A DNA stretch of 64,000 nt from Pseudomonas putida (GCF_009883635.2 NZ_CP026115.2:3472001-3536000); one strand, 5' to 3'; shown: positions 1 through 9,081, counted from the stretch's first letter. Notes: a model not told the origin generated them from the sequence alone. Made by a program: numbers and translations.

Positions 1-311
1 AGCGCCGCCGTGTTGCACACTAGCCGCACCTGGCCTTGCTGGCCACGCGCGTACTGGGCCAGGTCAAACTGCAGGCGCTCGACTTGCTGGCCGATCAGCC
101 GTGCATGTTGCAACAGCGCCTGCCCGGCCGGTGTTGGCTGCACGCCACGGCGGTTGCGCCCAAGCAACGGCGTACCAAGCGACGCTTCCATCGCGCGGAT
201 GCGCGCACTGGCCGCTGGCAGCGAAAGATGGCTGCGGCGGGCGCCGGCGGTGATGTTGCCGCATTCGGCGATGTGCTGGAAAAGCCGGAGGTCGATCAGG
301 TCGAAATGCAT
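1..311 (-). CDS. LysR-family transcriptional regulator, N-terminal part (cut by window start)
   Basis: The reverse strand encodes a frame open to the window edge and starting at the ATG complementary to 309-311. It reads MHFDLIDLRLFQHIAECGN and continues into a LysR-type winged helix-turn-helix over about residues 3-62, with the usual pattern of helix, turn, LPAASARI recognition helix and wing (GRNRRGVQPTPAG). The effector-binding domain lies outside the window, so the ligand cannot be guessed. It is divergent from the TauE/SafE permease starting 70 bases away. LysR proteins often control the divergent neighbour, so the permease is a likely target, but that is inference. Confidence 0.85.
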   Translation of the reverse strand, partial: MHFDLIDLRLFQHIAECGNITAGARRSHLSLPAASARIRAMEASLGTPLLGRNRRGVQPTPAGQALLQHARLIGQQVERLQFDLAQYARGQQGQVRLVCNTAA

Positions 312-380
312 CTGCCTCTGTCCTGACAAGAGTCTGGCTGAGTATATGGCAGATTTTCAGTCCAGCCGCCGAGCGCCATC

Positions 381-1154
381 ATGGTGGCCATGAATACTTT
401 GATCGCTTTTTACCAGAACATCGGCCCGGCACTGACGCTGTTGGTGGTCATCACCTTCCTGATCGCCGGTGCGGTCAAAGGGGTGATCGGCCTGGGCCTG
501 CCTACCATCGCCATGGGCCTGCTGGGGCTGGCTATGCCACCGGCGCAGGCTGCGGCGCTATTGATCGTGCCTTCGACGCTCACCAACCTCTGGCAACTCG
601 CGGCCGGTGGGCATCTGCCGGCACTGCTGCGCAGGCTTGGGCCGATGCTGGCGATGATCTTTGTCGGGACGTTGCTTGGCAGTGTCTGGCTGGGTATCGA
701 CAGCGGGCCGTGGGCGGTGCATGCATTGGGGGCGGCGCTGGTGATCTATGCGCTCTATGGGCTGGCAGGCCCCGCCCTGCGACTGGCGCCCGAGCGGGAA
801 GGGTGGCTGGGGCCGGTCTGCGGGCTGGTGACGGGTGTGGTCACTGCGGCCACGGGTGTCTTCGTGATGCCAGCGGTGCCTTACCTGCAGAGCCTGGGCC
901 TGAGCCGCGACGAGATGATTCAGGCACTGGGCCTTTCGTTCACCGTTTCGACCTTGGCGCTGGCCGGTGGCCTGGCTGGCCAGGATGCCTTGGGTGGGCA
1001 AGCATTGGGCGCATCACTGGTGATGCTGGCGCCGGCCTTGGTGGGCATGCTTGCTGGCCAGTGGCTGCGCCAGCGCATCAGTGCAGCGCTGTTCAAGCGC
1101 TGCTTCTTCATTGGCCTGGCCGCGCTGGGCGGCCATCTGCTGATCAACGGTTAG
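381..1154 (+). CDS. TauE/SafE-family sulfite/organic anion exporter
   Basis: This is a 257-residue hydrophobic protein with about eight membrane segments. It shows the two-fold repeat of the TauE/SafE family, with glycine-rich re-entrant stretches KGVIGLGLP near residue 33 and VTAATGVFVMP in the second half. The family moves sulfite, sulfoacetate or related anions across the inner membrane; the substrate here is unknown. The start could be ATG 381 or ATG 390, and neither has a strong ribosome site. It is divergent from a LysR gene that may regulate it. Its 3' end overlaps the convergent YgiN-like gene by 11 bases. Confidence 0.85.
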   Translation: MVAMNTLIAFYQNIGPALTLLVVITFLIAGAVKGVIGLGLPTIAMGLLGLAMPPAQAAALLIVPSTLTNLWQLAAGGHLPALLRRLGPMLAMIFVGTLLGSVWLGIDSGPWAVHALGAALVIYALYGLAGPALRLAPEREGWLGPVCGLVTGVVTAATGVFVMPAVPYLQSLGLSRDEMIQALGLSFTVSTLALAGGLAGQDALGGQALGASLVMLAPALVGMLAGQWLRQRISAALFKRCFFIGLAALGGHLLING

Positions 1155-1458
1155 CGGAAGAGGCGCTGAGCATCACGATCGGCTGGATGTCGAAATCGCG
1201 CTCCAGGTAGTCCATGCGCTTTTCGAAGAACGCGACCATGTGCGGCAGTGCCGAGTGCACATCCAGCGCAGCCTTGTCGGCCCACACCTCATAGAACACG
1301 AACAGGCTCGGGTCCTGCTGGTCGCGCAGCATGTGGTATTCGATGCAGCCGGGTTCCTGGCGGCTGGGTTCGACGTAGGCGCGGAACAGGGTTTCGAACG
1401 CTTCGGCCATTTCCGGGCGGGTCTTGGCCTTGAGGATGAATGCGTGCTGCTCGCTCAT
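1144..1458 (-). CDS. YgiN-like antibiotic biosynthesis monooxygenase (ABM) domain protein
   Basis: This 104-residue protein is a single ABM ferredoxin-like fold: a first beta strand (FILKAKTRPEMAEAF), a central motif EPGCIEYHMLRDQQDPSLFVFYEVW, and a final helix with HSALPHMVAFFE. Family members act as small cofactor-free mono-oxygenases or quinol oxidases; E. coli YgiN oxidises menadiol. It is divergent from an MdaB-type quinone reductase across a 167-base gap. In E. coli mdaB and ygiN are adjacent, so a shared role in a quinone redox cycle is a reasonable inference. The true substrate is not visible. Confidence 0.8.
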   Translation of the reverse strand: MSEQHAFILKAKTRPEMAEAFETLFRAYVEPSRQEPGCIEYHMLRDQQDPSLFVFYEVWADKAALDVHSALPHMVAFFEKRMDYLERDFDIQPIVMLSASSANR

Positions 1459-1521
1459 GGATCGATTCTCACGAAAGTAGGGAGGTGAAACGATTCTACG
1501 GCAATAATGCGCTGCGTATTT

Positions 1522-1536
1522 TTGACTTCAGGTCAA
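1522..1536. promoter_or_regulatory. Inverted repeat TTGAC-N5-GTCAA between ygiN-like gene and mdaB
   Basis: TTGACTTCAGGTCAA is a perfect 5-5-5 palindrome in an AT-richer patch of the divergent intergenic region, 63 bases before the YgiN-like start and 89 bases before mdaB. Position and symmetry suit an operator serving both genes. The LysR protein encoded just after mdaB is a candidate binder, but nothing in the sequence proves this. Confidence 0.4.
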
Positions 1537-1625
1537 TTGTATTTTGCCCCGCGCCTGCTGTATCACGCGCTTGCGAGCCTCTAACCTGCGGCCCTGAATT
1601 ATTCACTCGGCCCAGGAGGCCCAGC

Positions 1626-2216
1626 ATGAAAAAGATCCTTCTGCTCAACGGTGGCAAACAGTTCGCCCATTCCGACGGCCGCCTCAACCAGACCCTGCAC
1701 GACGCTGCGCTGGCCCATCTCGACCGCGCCGGCTACGACGTGCAGCAGACCTTCATCGACGGTGGCTACGACGCCCAGGCCGAAGTGGAGAAATTCCTCT
1801 GGGCTGACGTGATCATCTACCAGATGCCGGGCTGGTGGATGGGCGCACCGTGGACCGTGAAGAAATACATCGACGACGTGTTCACCGCCGGCCACGGCAG
1901 CCTCTACGCCAACGACGGCCGCACCCGCTCCGACCATTCGCAGAAGTACGGCAGCGGTGGCCTGGTGCACGGCAAGCAGTACATGCTGTCGCTGACCTGG
2001 AATGCCCCCCAGCAGGCGTTCGATGACCCGACCGACTTCTTCGAAGGCAAGGGTGTGGATGCGGTGTACTTCCCGTTCCACAAGGCCAACCAGTTCCTCG
2101 GCATGAGCGGCCTGCCAACCTTCCTGGCGGTGGATGTGATGAAGCGCCCGGACGTGCCGGCGGCGCTGGCGGCGTATGCCGCGCATCTGGACAAGGTATT
2201 TGGCAAGGCGATCTAA
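1626..2216 (+). CDS. mdaB: NAD(P)H:quinone oxidoreductase, MdaB type
   Basis: The ATG at 1626 follows a good ribosome site (CCAGGAGG). The 196-residue product has the flavodoxin-like fold of the MdaB/NQO1 group: an N-terminal nucleotide-binding start (KKILLLNGGKQFAHSDGRLN), the phosphate-loop region, and the signature PGWWMGAPWTVKKYIDDVF near residue 68. It should bind FAD and reduce quinones by two electrons with NAD(P)H in the cytosol, avoiding semiquinone radicals. The divergent ABM gene could act on the quinol formed. A LysR gene follows 30 bases downstream in the same direction and may be its regulator. Confidence 0.88.
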   Translation: MKKILLLNGGKQFAHSDGRLNQTLHDAALAHLDRAGYDVQQTFIDGGYDAQAEVEKFLWADVIIYQMPGWWMGAPWTVKKYIDDVFTAGHGSLYANDGRTRSDHSQKYGSGGLVHGKQYMLSLTWNAPQQAFDDPTDFFEGKGVDAVYFPFHKANQFLGMSGLPTFLAVDVMKRPDVPAALAAYAAHLDKVFGKAI

Positions 2217-2246
2217 TCCCTGCAAGCAGCCGCCACGGACCCAGAC

Positions 2247-3143
2247 GTGAAAACTCGATCCGAAGAACTCCAGGTATTCGTCGCCGTCATCGACTGCGGC
2301 TCGATCTCCGCCGCCGCCGAGCAGATGGGCCAGACCCCGTCGGCTGTCAGCCGCACGCTGTCACGCCTGGAGGCCAAGCTCGGCACCACCCTGGTCAACC
2401 GCACCACCCGGCGCATGGACCTGACCGAAGAAGGCCGTTTCTTCCTCGAACGCGCGCGCCGGGTGCTGGAGCAGATGGACGAGATGGAGGAGCATCTGTC
2501 GATGAACCGCCAGACGCCCTCGGGGCGCCTGCGCATCAATGCCGCTGCACCGTTCATGCTGCATGCCATCCTGCCGTGGATCGGCGAATTCCGTCGCCAG
2601 TACCCGGCCATCGAGCTGGAACTGAACACTGACGACCTGATCATCGACCTGCTGGAGCAGAGCACCGATGTGGCCATCCGCATCGGTGACCTCGCCGACT
2701 CCAGCCTGCATGCCCGTTCGCTCGGCTGCAGCCCGGTTCAGGTGCTGGCGAGCCCGGCGTACCTGGAACAACACGGCACACCTGAAAAAGTCGAAGACCT
2801 GAACGGCCACGCTCTGCTCGGCTTCAGCCAGCCCGAGTCGCTGAACCAATGGCCGTTACGCCACGCCCAGGGTGACCGCTGGAGCATTCGCCCGGCGCTG
2901 ATCGCCTCCAGCGGCGAGACCCTGCGCCAGCTGGCGCTGGCCGGGGAGGGCATCGTCGCCCTGTCGCACTTCATGACCCACGAAGACATCCGCGTCGGTC
3001 GCCTCAAGGTGCTGCTGAGCGACGCCAACAACGGCTACCGCCAGCCGATCCACGCGGTGTACTACCGCAACACGCAGCTGGCCCTGCGTATCCAGTGCTT
3101 CCTCGATTTCATCCAGCGCAAACTGGCGATGTACGCCTGCTGA
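2247..3143 (+). CDS. LysR-family transcriptional regulator
   Basis: The 298-residue protein starts at GTG 2247, with GGA upstream. The N-terminal winged helix (about residues 3-62) has the LysR signature AAAEQMGQTPSAVSRTLSRLE and wing NRTTRRMDLTEEG. Residues from about 90 form the periplasmic-binding-protein-like effector domain with the usual LIIDLLEQSTDVAIRIGDL stretch. It resembles the CrgA/YafC-like subgroup that often controls quinone or aldehyde reductases. It follows mdaB by 30 bases on the same strand, and the palindrome at 1522-1536 is a possible operator. The effector is unknown. Confidence 0.9.
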   Translation: MKTRSEELQVFVAVIDCGSISAAAEQMGQTPSAVSRTLSRLEAKLGTTLVNRTTRRMDLTEEGRFFLERARRVLEQMDEMEEHLSMNRQTPSGRLRINAAAPFMLHAILPWIGEFRRQYPAIELELNTDDLIIDLLEQSTDVAIRIGDLADSSLHARSLGCSPVQVLASPAYLEQHGTPEKVEDLNGHALLGFSQPESLNQWPLRHAQGDRWSIRPALIASSGETLRQLALAGEGIVALSHFMTHEDIRVGRLKVLLSDANNGYRQPIHAVYYRNTQLALRIQCFLDFIQRKLAMYAC

Positions 3144-3260
3144 GTTGCCTGAACGCGACAGATCCTGTCCACAGGCGGCGAAACTTCCTGCGTTTGATTG
3201 CACAGTCGCAGCGCTTCGGCCTTACTGACTGCTCAACAAAAACAACACCAAGGAAGTGTC

Positions 3261-4928
3261 ATGCGTATCGTCCCGTTCCAGTACCTGGCTCTGGCAGCCG
3301 CGATCCTGAGCTGTTCCTCGACTTACGCCGCCACGTTGGAAGGCGGCGCTGTCGCCGCGCCCGATCAATATGGTGCACAGGTAGCCGCCGATATTCTCAA
3401 GAAGGGCGGCAACGCGGTGGATGCGGCGGTGGCCACTGCATTCACCCTGGCGGTGACCTACCCCGAGGCGGGCAACATCGGCGGCGGTGGCTTCATGACC
3501 CTCTTCGTCGACGGCAAGCCGTACTTCCTCGACTACCGCGAAGTGGCGCCCAAGGCCGCCACGCGCAACATGTACCTGGATGACAAGGGCGAGGTGATCG
3601 AGAACCTGAGCCTGGTCGGCGTGCGCGCCGCAGGCGTGCCTGGCACGGTGATGGGCCTGTGGGAAGCCCACCAGAAGTTCGGCAAGCTGCCCTGGAGCGA
3701 GTTGCTGACCCCGGCCATCGGTTATGCGAAAAACGGTTTCAAGGTCGCCGAGAAGCAGTACCAGTACCGCAACGATGCCCAGGGCATGTTCAAGACCGCG
3801 ACCAACTTCAACGATTACTTCGGCAACATGAAGGTCGGTGAGCTGTTCAAACAGCCGGAAATGGCCCAGACCCTCGAACGCATCGCCGACAAGGGCGTGA
3901 GTGAGTTCTACCAAGGCAAGACTGCCGACCTGCTGGTGGCGCAGATGCAGGCCGACAAGGGCTTGATCACCAAGGAAGACCTGAAGGACTACAAGGCCGT
4001 GTGGCGCGAACCGATCGCCATCAGCTGGCGCGGCAATGTGGTCTACACCGCGCCACCGCCAAGCTCCGGCGGCGTGGCCCTGGCCCAGCTGCTAGGCATC
4101 AAGGAAGACCGCGCGTCGGACTTCAAGGGCGTGGCGCACAACTCGGCGCAGTACATCCACCTGCTTTCGGAAATTGAAAAGCGCGTGTTCGCCGACCGTG
4201 CCGACTACCTTGGCGACCCGGCGTTCACCAAGGTCCCGGTCGACCAGCTGGTGGCCAAGGACTACCTGGCCAAGCGTGCCGCCCAGGTCAACCCGAAAGC
4301 CATCTCCGAGACCGACAAGGTCAAGCCGGGCCTGGAACCGCATCAGACCACACACTTCTCGATCGTCGACAAGCAGGGTAACGCCGTCAGCAACACCTAC
4401 ACCCTCAACCTCGATTACGGCAGCGGCGTGGTGGTCAAGGGCGCGGGCTTCCTGCTCAACGACGAGATGGACGACTTCAGCGCCAAGCCTGGCGCAGCGA
4501 ATGCCTTTGGCGTGGTCGGAGGTGACGCCAACGCCATCGAGCCGGGCAAGCGCATGCTGTCGTCGATGAGCCCGAGCCTGATGACCCGCGACGGCAAGGT
4601 CGAACTGGTGATCGGTACCCCGGGTGGTTCGCGGATCTTTACCTCGATCTTCCAGGTGATGAACAACCTGTACGACTACGGCATGCCGCTTGAGAAGGCC
4701 GTGGCGGCGCAGCGGGTGCACCATCAGTTGCTGCCCAAGGACACCATCTACTTCGACAGCTACGCGCCGCTGACCGGGCCTGTGGCTGATGAGCTGAAGA
4801 AGATGGGTTATGTGCTGGAGGATCAGGGCTGGGAGATGGGCGATATCCAGGCGATCCGGGTGAACGGCGCGCAGCTTGAGACCGCTTCGGATCCGCGTGG
4901 GCGCGGGGTGGGGATGATCGTCAAGTAA
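3261..4928 (+). CDS. ggt: Gamma-glutamyltransferase (glutathione hydrolase), periplasmic
   Basis: The ATG at 3261 follows AGGAAG. Of the 555 residues, the first 23-24 form a signal peptide ending TYA|A. An ILSC stretch inside it looks weakly like a lipobox. The N-terminal nucleophile hydrolase signatures are present: the predicted self-cleavage site Gln362-Thr363 (PHQ|TTHFSIVDKQG), Arg93 in LDYREVAP for glutamyl carboxylate binding, and the PGGSRIFT segment. The enzyme cleaves glutathione and other gamma-glutamyl compounds in the periplasm and transfers the glutamyl group. It stands alone with its own promoter region and ends before a REP pair. Confidence 0.95.
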   Translation: MRIVPFQYLALAAAILSCSSTYAATLEGGAVAAPDQYGAQVAADILKKGGNAVDAAVATAFTLAVTYPEAGNIGGGGFMTLFVDGKPYFLDYREVAPKAATRNMYLDDKGEVIENLSLVGVRAAGVPGTVMGLWEAHQKFGKLPWSELLTPAIGYAKNGFKVAEKQYQYRNDAQGMFKTATNFNDYFGNMKVGELFKQPEMAQTLERIADKGVSEFYQGKTADLLVAQMQADKGLITKEDLKDYKAVWREPIAISWRGNVVYTAPPPSSGGVALAQLLGIKEDRASDFKGVAHNSAQYIHLLSEIEKRVFADRADYLGDPAFTKVPVDQLVAKDYLAKRAAQVNPKAISETDKVKPGLEPHQTTHFSIVDKQGNAVSNTYTLNLDYGSGVVVKGAGFLLNDEMDDFSAKPGAANAFGVVGGDANAIEPGKRMLSSMSPSLMTRDGKVELVIGTPGGSRIFTSIFQVMNNLYDYGMPLEKAVAAQRVHHQLLPKDTIYFDSYAPLTGPVADELKKMGYVLEDQGWEMGDIQAIRVNGAQLETASDPRGRGVGMIVK

Positions 4929-4950
4929 GTTTGTACAGGCAATGATGGCT

Positions 4951-5040
4951 TCTTCGCGAGGCAAGCCCGCTCCCACAGGTTCTTCGCTCTCCTGAAGGCA
5001 GCGGTAATCCTGTGGGAGCGGGCTTGCCCCGCGAAAGCGG
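4951..5040. repeat. Inverted pair of P. putida-type REP sequences
   Basis: Two facing copies of the REP palindrome lie between the converging ggt and mcpS genes. The left copy (about 4951-4979) reads TCTTCGCGAGGCAAGCCCGC and continues CTCCCACAGG. The right copy (about 5009-5040) is its reverse complement with small changes. Near-identical pairs occur at 7155-7246 and 12275-12365. Such extragenic palindromes are abundant in P. putida genomes; here the pair may also stop transcription from either side. Confidence 0.85.
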
Positions 5041-5048
5041 TCTTGAGG

Positions 5049-6968
5049 TCAGACGCGGAACTGGCTGACCAGCATCTGCAGGTGACCACCCAGACGCGCC
5101 AGCTCGACGCTGGACGCTGCCGTTTCATCACTGGCCGCTGCAGTCTGTTCGGACACATCCCGCACATTCAGGATGCTGCGGCTGATCTCTTCAGCCACCG
5201 CGCTCTGCTGCTCGGCCGCCGCCGCGATCTGTTGGTTCATCGACTGGATGCTCGACACCGTGCCAGTGATGTTCTCCAGCGAGGCACCGGCCTTGCGTGC
5301 CAGCTCGACACTGCTGTCGGTCAGCGTGCGGCTGCCCTGCATGGCGTTGGCCACCTGCTGGGTGCCGTGTTGCAGGCTGGCCACCAGCTCTTCGATCTCT
5401 TCGGTGGACTTCTGCGTGCGCTGGGCCAGGCCGCGCACTTCGTCGGCGACCACGGCGAAACCACGGCCGGCTTCACCGGCACGGGCCGCTTCGATCGCGG
5501 CGTTGAGCGCCAGCAGGTTGGTCTGCTCGGCCACCGACTTGATCACGTCCATTACGCTGCCGATCTTCTGGCTTTCCTGTTGCAGCAGGTTCATGGCTTC
5601 GGTGGAGCGGTGTACTTCTTCGGCCAGGCGTTCGATCTGGCTGATCGCCTCGCCCACCACACGGTCACCGGCACGGGCCTCGTCGTCGGCACCGGTGGCC
5701 GCGTGTGAAGCCTGTTCGGCGTTGCGCGCCACTTCCTGAACGGTAGCGGCCATTTCGTGCATGGCGGTGGCCACCTGGTCGGTCTCGACCTTCTGGCTGT
5801 TGGCACCGGCGCTGGTCTGCTCGGTCACCGCCGACAGCTCTTCGGCGGCGCTGGCGATCTGGGTCACGCCGTCACGGATGCCGCTGATCAGCTCGCGCAG
5901 GGTGGTGCCCATGCGCGCGATGCCTTGTTGCAACACGCCGATTTCGTCGCGGCGGGTGACGCGCAGGTCGTGGGTCAGGTCGCCACCGGCGATGCGTTCC
6001 ACGGCTTGCAGGGTATCGCGCAGCGGGCGAGTGATCTGGCGGGTGATGACCACGGCCGCAATCACGCCAGCCAGCAGTGCCAGCAGCGTGGCGATGGTCT
6101 GCAGGCTACGGGCCTGAGCGCTTTCGGCGTCGCGGCGTTCCAGCTGGATCTTGTACAGCGCGTCGCTGCGCTTGACGATGTCGGCACCCTGCACGGTCAT
6201 TTCCGCACGGGCAACGGTGATCTCTGCGACCGCATCGCGGAACTGGCGCACGGCATCTCGATAGGCCTGCACCGATTGCTCGAACTGCTGCACGCGGGTG
6301 GCTTCCGCGGGCAGCTGGCGCTTGAGGTTGTCGATGTCGGCCAACGCACCGTCCAGCTGACGCAGGGCGGCCTGCTCGTTGGCGGCGGTGTTGTCGGCGA
6401 TGTAGCCGCGCACATCGATGCGCACCTGCAGCAGCTGCTGGCGCGCCTTGCTGATCAGCTGGTACTGGGCCAGGCGAACGCTGTCGGCCTCGGGGCGGGA
6501 CATGACGTCCTGGCTCAGCAGCTCCATGGCCTCATCAGCCTTGGCCGCCGATACGTTCATCGCATCACGGGCGGCCAGCGAGCTCTTGTAGCCGGCGCGC
6601 ATCTTGTTCAACGACACCTTGTACTCGCTGATGGTCTGCCCCAGCTCCTTGAGCAGCGCGACGTTGGCCGGGCTGGTGAAGGTGGTGACCAGGTACTGCT
6701 GCTGTTTGCTGAAAGCATCGAGCTTGGCCTGGGTGTTGGCTGCGGCGGTGTCATCGCCGTTGGCGATCATGTACTGCAGGCGCGAGATGCGCAGGTCGGT
6801 CAGGTCCTTGTTGAGCTGGCCGATGTCGCCCATCCAGTTGCTGCGGTCGATCAGGCTGCCCAGGCTGGTCCAGCCAGTCAGGGCAAGCAGGCCGGTTAGA
6901 AACAGCACCAGGCCGAAGCCCAGGCCGAGTTTGAGGTTGACGCTGATATTTGCGAACCAGCTGTTCAT
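5049..6968 (-). CDS. mcpS: Methyl-accepting chemotaxis protein with HBM sensor domain (McpS-like)
   Basis: At 639 residues this matches P. putida McpS in length and position beside ggt. Order of parts: an N-terminal membrane helix (about 11-33), a roughly 240-residue all-helical periplasmic region typical of the helical bimodular (HBM) sensor, a second membrane helix (about 285-307), a HAMP linker ([20 protein letters not shown]), and a cytoplasmic signalling coiled coil with the invariant hairpin tip. KT2440 McpS binds TCA-cycle acids such as malate, fumarate and succinate and drives chemotaxis towards them; the same ligands are inferred here. The start has a GGAG ribosome site. Confidence 0.9.
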   Translation of the reverse strand: MNSWFANISVNLKLGLGFGLVLFLTGLLALTGWTSLGSLIDRSNWMGDIGQLNKDLTDLRISRLQYMIANGDDTAAANTQAKLDAFSKQQQYLVTTFTSPANVALLKELGQTISEYKVSLNKMRAGYKSSLAARDAMNVSAAKADEAMELLSQDVMSRPEADSVRLAQYQLISKARQQLLQVRIDVRGYIADNTAANEQAALRQLDGALADIDNLKRQLPAEATRVQQFEQSVQAYRDAVRQFRDAVAEITVARAEMTVQGADIVKRSDALYKIQLERRDAESAQARSLQTIATLLALLAGVIAAVVITRQITRPLRDTLQAVERIAGGDLTHDLRVTRRDEIGVLQQGIARMGTTLRELISGIRDGVTQIASAAEELSAVTEQTSAGANSQKVETDQVATAMHEMAATVQEVARNAEQASHAATGADDEARAGDRVVGEAISQIERLAEEVHRSTEAMNLLQQESQKIGSVMDVIKSVAEQTNLLALNAAIEAARAGEAGRGFAVVADEVRGLAQRTQKSTEEIEELVASLQHGTQQVANAMQGSRTLTDSSVELARKAGASLENITGTVSSIQSMNQQIAAAAEQQSAVAEEISRSILNVRDVSEQTAAASDETAASSVELARLGGHLQMLVSQFRV

Positions 6969-7154
6969 GCACGCTCTCCAGAAAATTCATTCGCTCACTT
7001 GATCATCGATCGCAGGGCGTTGTTGTTCTGGGAGGCCCGCTGATTCGTGCAGGTGTTATCGGCACGAGGAACGGAAAGCTGAATCGCTTTTTCAGCTGAT
7101 TTGTAACTATGTGAAAACGTTTGCTTTTTGGAGATGGCAGGGGGCTGCTTTGCA

Positions 7155-7246
7155 GCCCATTCGCGGGACAAGCCCGCTCTTACAGGGGTATCACATAGAC
7201 CAGGCTTGCGCTGCACCTGTAGGAGCGGGCTTGCCCCGCGAATGGG
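7155..7246. repeat. Inverted pair of P. putida-type REP sequences
   Basis: The left copy (7155-7186) contains CATTCGCGGGACAAGCCCGC and the right copy (7216-7246) contains AGGAGCGGGCTTGCCCCGCG. They face each other across about 30 bases. The same family occurs at 4951-5040 and 12275-12365. Confidence 0.85.
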
Positions 7247-7260
7247 CCGCAAAGCGGCCC
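7244..7260 (-). terminator. Hairpin terminator of the ypfJ-like gene
   Basis: GGGCCGC-AAA-GCGGCCC is a perfect 7-bp stem just past the stop of the leftward gene. Hairpins with the same GGCCGCAAAGCGGCC core recur at 39308-39330 and 56560-56578, so this looks like a recurring terminator design in this genome. No clear U tract follows. Confidence 0.5.
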
Positions 7261-7269
7261 CGTGCAATT

Positions 7270-8163
7270 TCAGAGGCTACGCGCGCTGAAGGTGTCGCAA
7301 CTGTTCACATCCCCTTGGGCAAACCCAGCCTTGAACCAGCGCACCCGCTGCGCCGAGGTGCCATGGGTGAAGGAGTCGGGCACCACGCGCCCCTGGCCCT
7401 GCTGCTGCAGCCGGTCGTCACCAATGGCATTGGCCGCGTTCAGTGCCTCCTCGACATCGCCGGGCTCCAGCCAGTTCAACCGCTTCTGTGCCTGATACGC
7501 CCATACCCCGGCCAGGCAGTCAGCCTGCAGTTCCTGGCGCACCAGCAGCCCATTGTCGCCTTCCATGCGTTGGCCACCGCGCCGCGCGGTATCGACCTTG
7601 GCCGATACCCCCAGCAAGGTCTGCACGTGGTGGCCGATCTCGTGGGCGATCACGTAGGCCTGGGCGAAGTCACCAGCCGCGGCGAAACGGGTTTCCATCT
7701 CGCGGAAGAACGACATGTCCAGGTAAACCCGCTGATCCGCCGGGCAGTAGAACGGCCCGACTGCCGCGGAAGCGAAGCCGCAGGCCGAATTCACCTGGCC
7801 GCTGAACAGCACCAGCTTGGGATCGCGGTATTGCTTGCCAGCCTGAGCGAACAAGGCCTTCCAAGTGTCTTCGGTGTCGCCCAGGATCGAGGCGACGAAC
7901 TGCGCCTGTTCGTCATTGGCCGGCGGTGCCTTGCCGCCGGCACCATTTGGCGCTGCCTGCTGTTGCTGTTGATCCATCTGCCCGGCGAGCTGGCCGAGGA
8001 TCTGCAACGGGTCCTGGCCGGTCAGCCAGCCGATGCCGACAATCAGCAGTATCGCGCCAAGCCCCAGCCCCTTGCCGCCGCCAAAGCGCATGCCGCCACC
8101 GCCACCACCTTCGCCGCGGGCATCGACCACGTTGTCGCTGCGCCGGCCTTTTCGCCATTCCAT
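7270..8163 (-). CDS. ypfJ: YpfJ-family neutral zinc metallopeptidase-like membrane protein
   Basis: The 297-residue protein has a glycine-rich N-terminus, one membrane helix near residues 33-49 (LGLGAILLIVGIGWLTG), a Gln-rich linker, and a C-terminal peptidase-like domain with the zincin motif HEIGHH (His174, Glu175, His178). These are the marks of the YpfJ/zinc metallopeptidase family. The cellular substrate is not established for the family. The ATG at 8163 has a GGAGAG ribosome site. It is divergent from pcaHG across 188 bases but no functional tie is evident. Confidence 0.85.
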   Translation of the reverse strand: MEWRKGRRSDNVVDARGEGGGGGGMRFGGGKGLGLGAILLIVGIGWLTGQDPLQILGQLAGQMDQQQQQAAPNGAGGKAPPANDEQAQFVASILGDTEDTWKALFAQAGKQYRDPKLVLFSGQVNSACGFASAAVGPFYCPADQRVYLDMSFFREMETRFAAAGDFAQAYVIAHEIGHHVQTLLGVSAKVDTARRGGQRMEGDNGLLVRQELQADCLAGVWAYQAQKRLNWLEPGDVEEALNAANAIGDDRLQQQGQGRVVPDSFTHGTSAQRVRWFKAGFAQGDVNSCDTFSARSL

Positions 8164-8225
8164 GAAGTGCTCTCCAGAGCGTGAAACATGGGGATAAAGA
8201 TTAGATCACCCCAGCCAAAGCCACT

Positions 8226-8251
8226 AATACATAACCTTTTGGTTATGTATT
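8226..8251. promoter_or_regulatory. 26-bp perfect palindrome, candidate PcaQ-type operator for pcaHG
   Basis: The arms AATACATAACC and GGTTATGTATT are exact reverse complements around a TTTT centre. The core ATAACC-N4-GGTTAT matches, except at the last base, the ATAACC-N4-GGTTAA form I recall for the LysR regulator PcaQ of protocatechuate genes in rhizobia. It lies 101 bases before the pcaH start. No pcaQ gene is in the window, so the binder is inferred. Confidence 0.6.
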
Positions 8252-8351
8252 GGGCAGCTGATTTCAATATTCATCCCGCGCGACCTATCTGAAACTGCAA
8301 GTCCGCCTGCCGTGTACAGGCGTTTTCATAATTCCAAGAGAGGAATCCGGC

Positions 8352-9071
8352 ATGCCCGCCCAGGACAACAGCCGCTTCGTGATCCGTGATCGCAACTGGC
8401 ACCCCAAGGCCCTGACGCCCGACTACAAGACGTCCATTGCCCGCTCGCCGCGCCAGGCACTGGTCAGCATCCCACAGTCGATCAGCGAAACCACTGGCCC
8501 GGACTTTTCCCACCTGGGCTTCGGTGCCCACGACCACGACCTGCTGCTGAACTTCAACAACGGAGGCCTGCCGATCGGCGAGCGCATCATCGTTGCCGGG
8601 CGCATCGTCGACCAGTACGGCAAGCCTGTGCCGAACACCCTGGTGGAGATGTGGCAAGCCAACGCTGGCGGCCGCTACCGCCACAAGAACGACCGCTACC
8701 TGGCGCCGCTGGACCCGAACTTTGGTGGCGTCGGCCGTTGCCTGACCGACCGCGACGGGTACTACAGCTTCCGCACCATCAAGCCGGGCCCGTACCCATG
8801 GCGCAACGGCCCGAACGACTGGCGCCCGGCGCACATCCACTTCGGCATCAGCGGCCCGTCGATCGCCACCAAGCTGATCACCCAACTGTATTTCGAAGGT
8901 GACCCGCTGATCCCGATGTGCCCGATCGTCAAGTCGATCGCCAACCCCGAAGCCGTACAGCAGTTGATCGCCAAGCTCGACATGAGCAACGCCAACCCGA
9001 TGGACTGCCTGGCGTACCGCTTCGACATCGTGCTGCGCGGCCAGCGCAAGACCCACTTCGAAAACTGCTGA
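8352..9071 (+). CDS. pcaH: Protocatechuate 3,4-dioxygenase, beta subunit
   Basis: This 239-residue subunit carries the active-site iron. The four ligands of the P. putida enzyme are in place, shifted by one when Met is counted: Tyr109, Tyr148, His161 and His163 (RPAHIHFG). It splits the ring of protocatechuate between the two hydroxyl carbons (intradiol cleavage) to give beta-carboxy-cis,cis-muconate, the entry step of the protocatechuate branch of the beta-ketoadipate pathway. It forms a cytosolic alpha-beta oligomer with PcaG, encoded 10 bases downstream. A strong palindrome lies upstream at 8226-8251. The rest of the pca pathway is not in this window. Confidence 0.97.
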   Translation: MPAQDNSRFVIRDRNWHPKALTPDYKTSIARSPRQALVSIPQSISETTGPDFSHLGFGAHDHDLLLNFNNGGLPIGERIIVAGRIVDQYGKPVPNTLVEMWQANAGGRYRHKNDRYLAPLDPNFGGVGRCLTDRDGYYSFRTIKPGPYPWRNGPNDWRPAHIHFGISGPSIATKLITQLYFEGDPLIPMCPIVKSIANPEAVQQLIAKLDMSNANPMDCLAYRFDIVLRGQRKTHFENC

Positions 9072-9081
9072 GGACCCCGCC

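Larger units (their letters stand above)
6969..7269. other. Gene-free stretch with REP pair and terminator
   Basis: This 301-base gap between mcpS and the ypfJ-like gene holds the mcpS promoter region at its left end (AT-rich around 7080-7130), an inverted REP pair (7155-7246) and a GC hairpin (7244-7260). I see no coding sequence in it. Confidence 0.7.

Noticed and set aside
3261..3335. Lipoprotein signal for gamma-glutamyltransferase (ILSC)
   Set aside because: The Cys lies before a good signal peptidase I site (TYA|A) and known Ggt enzymes are soluble periplasmic proteins, so a lipoprotein is unlikely.
5757..6899. 380-residue open frame opposite mcpS
   Set aside because: No domain, antisense composition, and mcpS is unambiguous.
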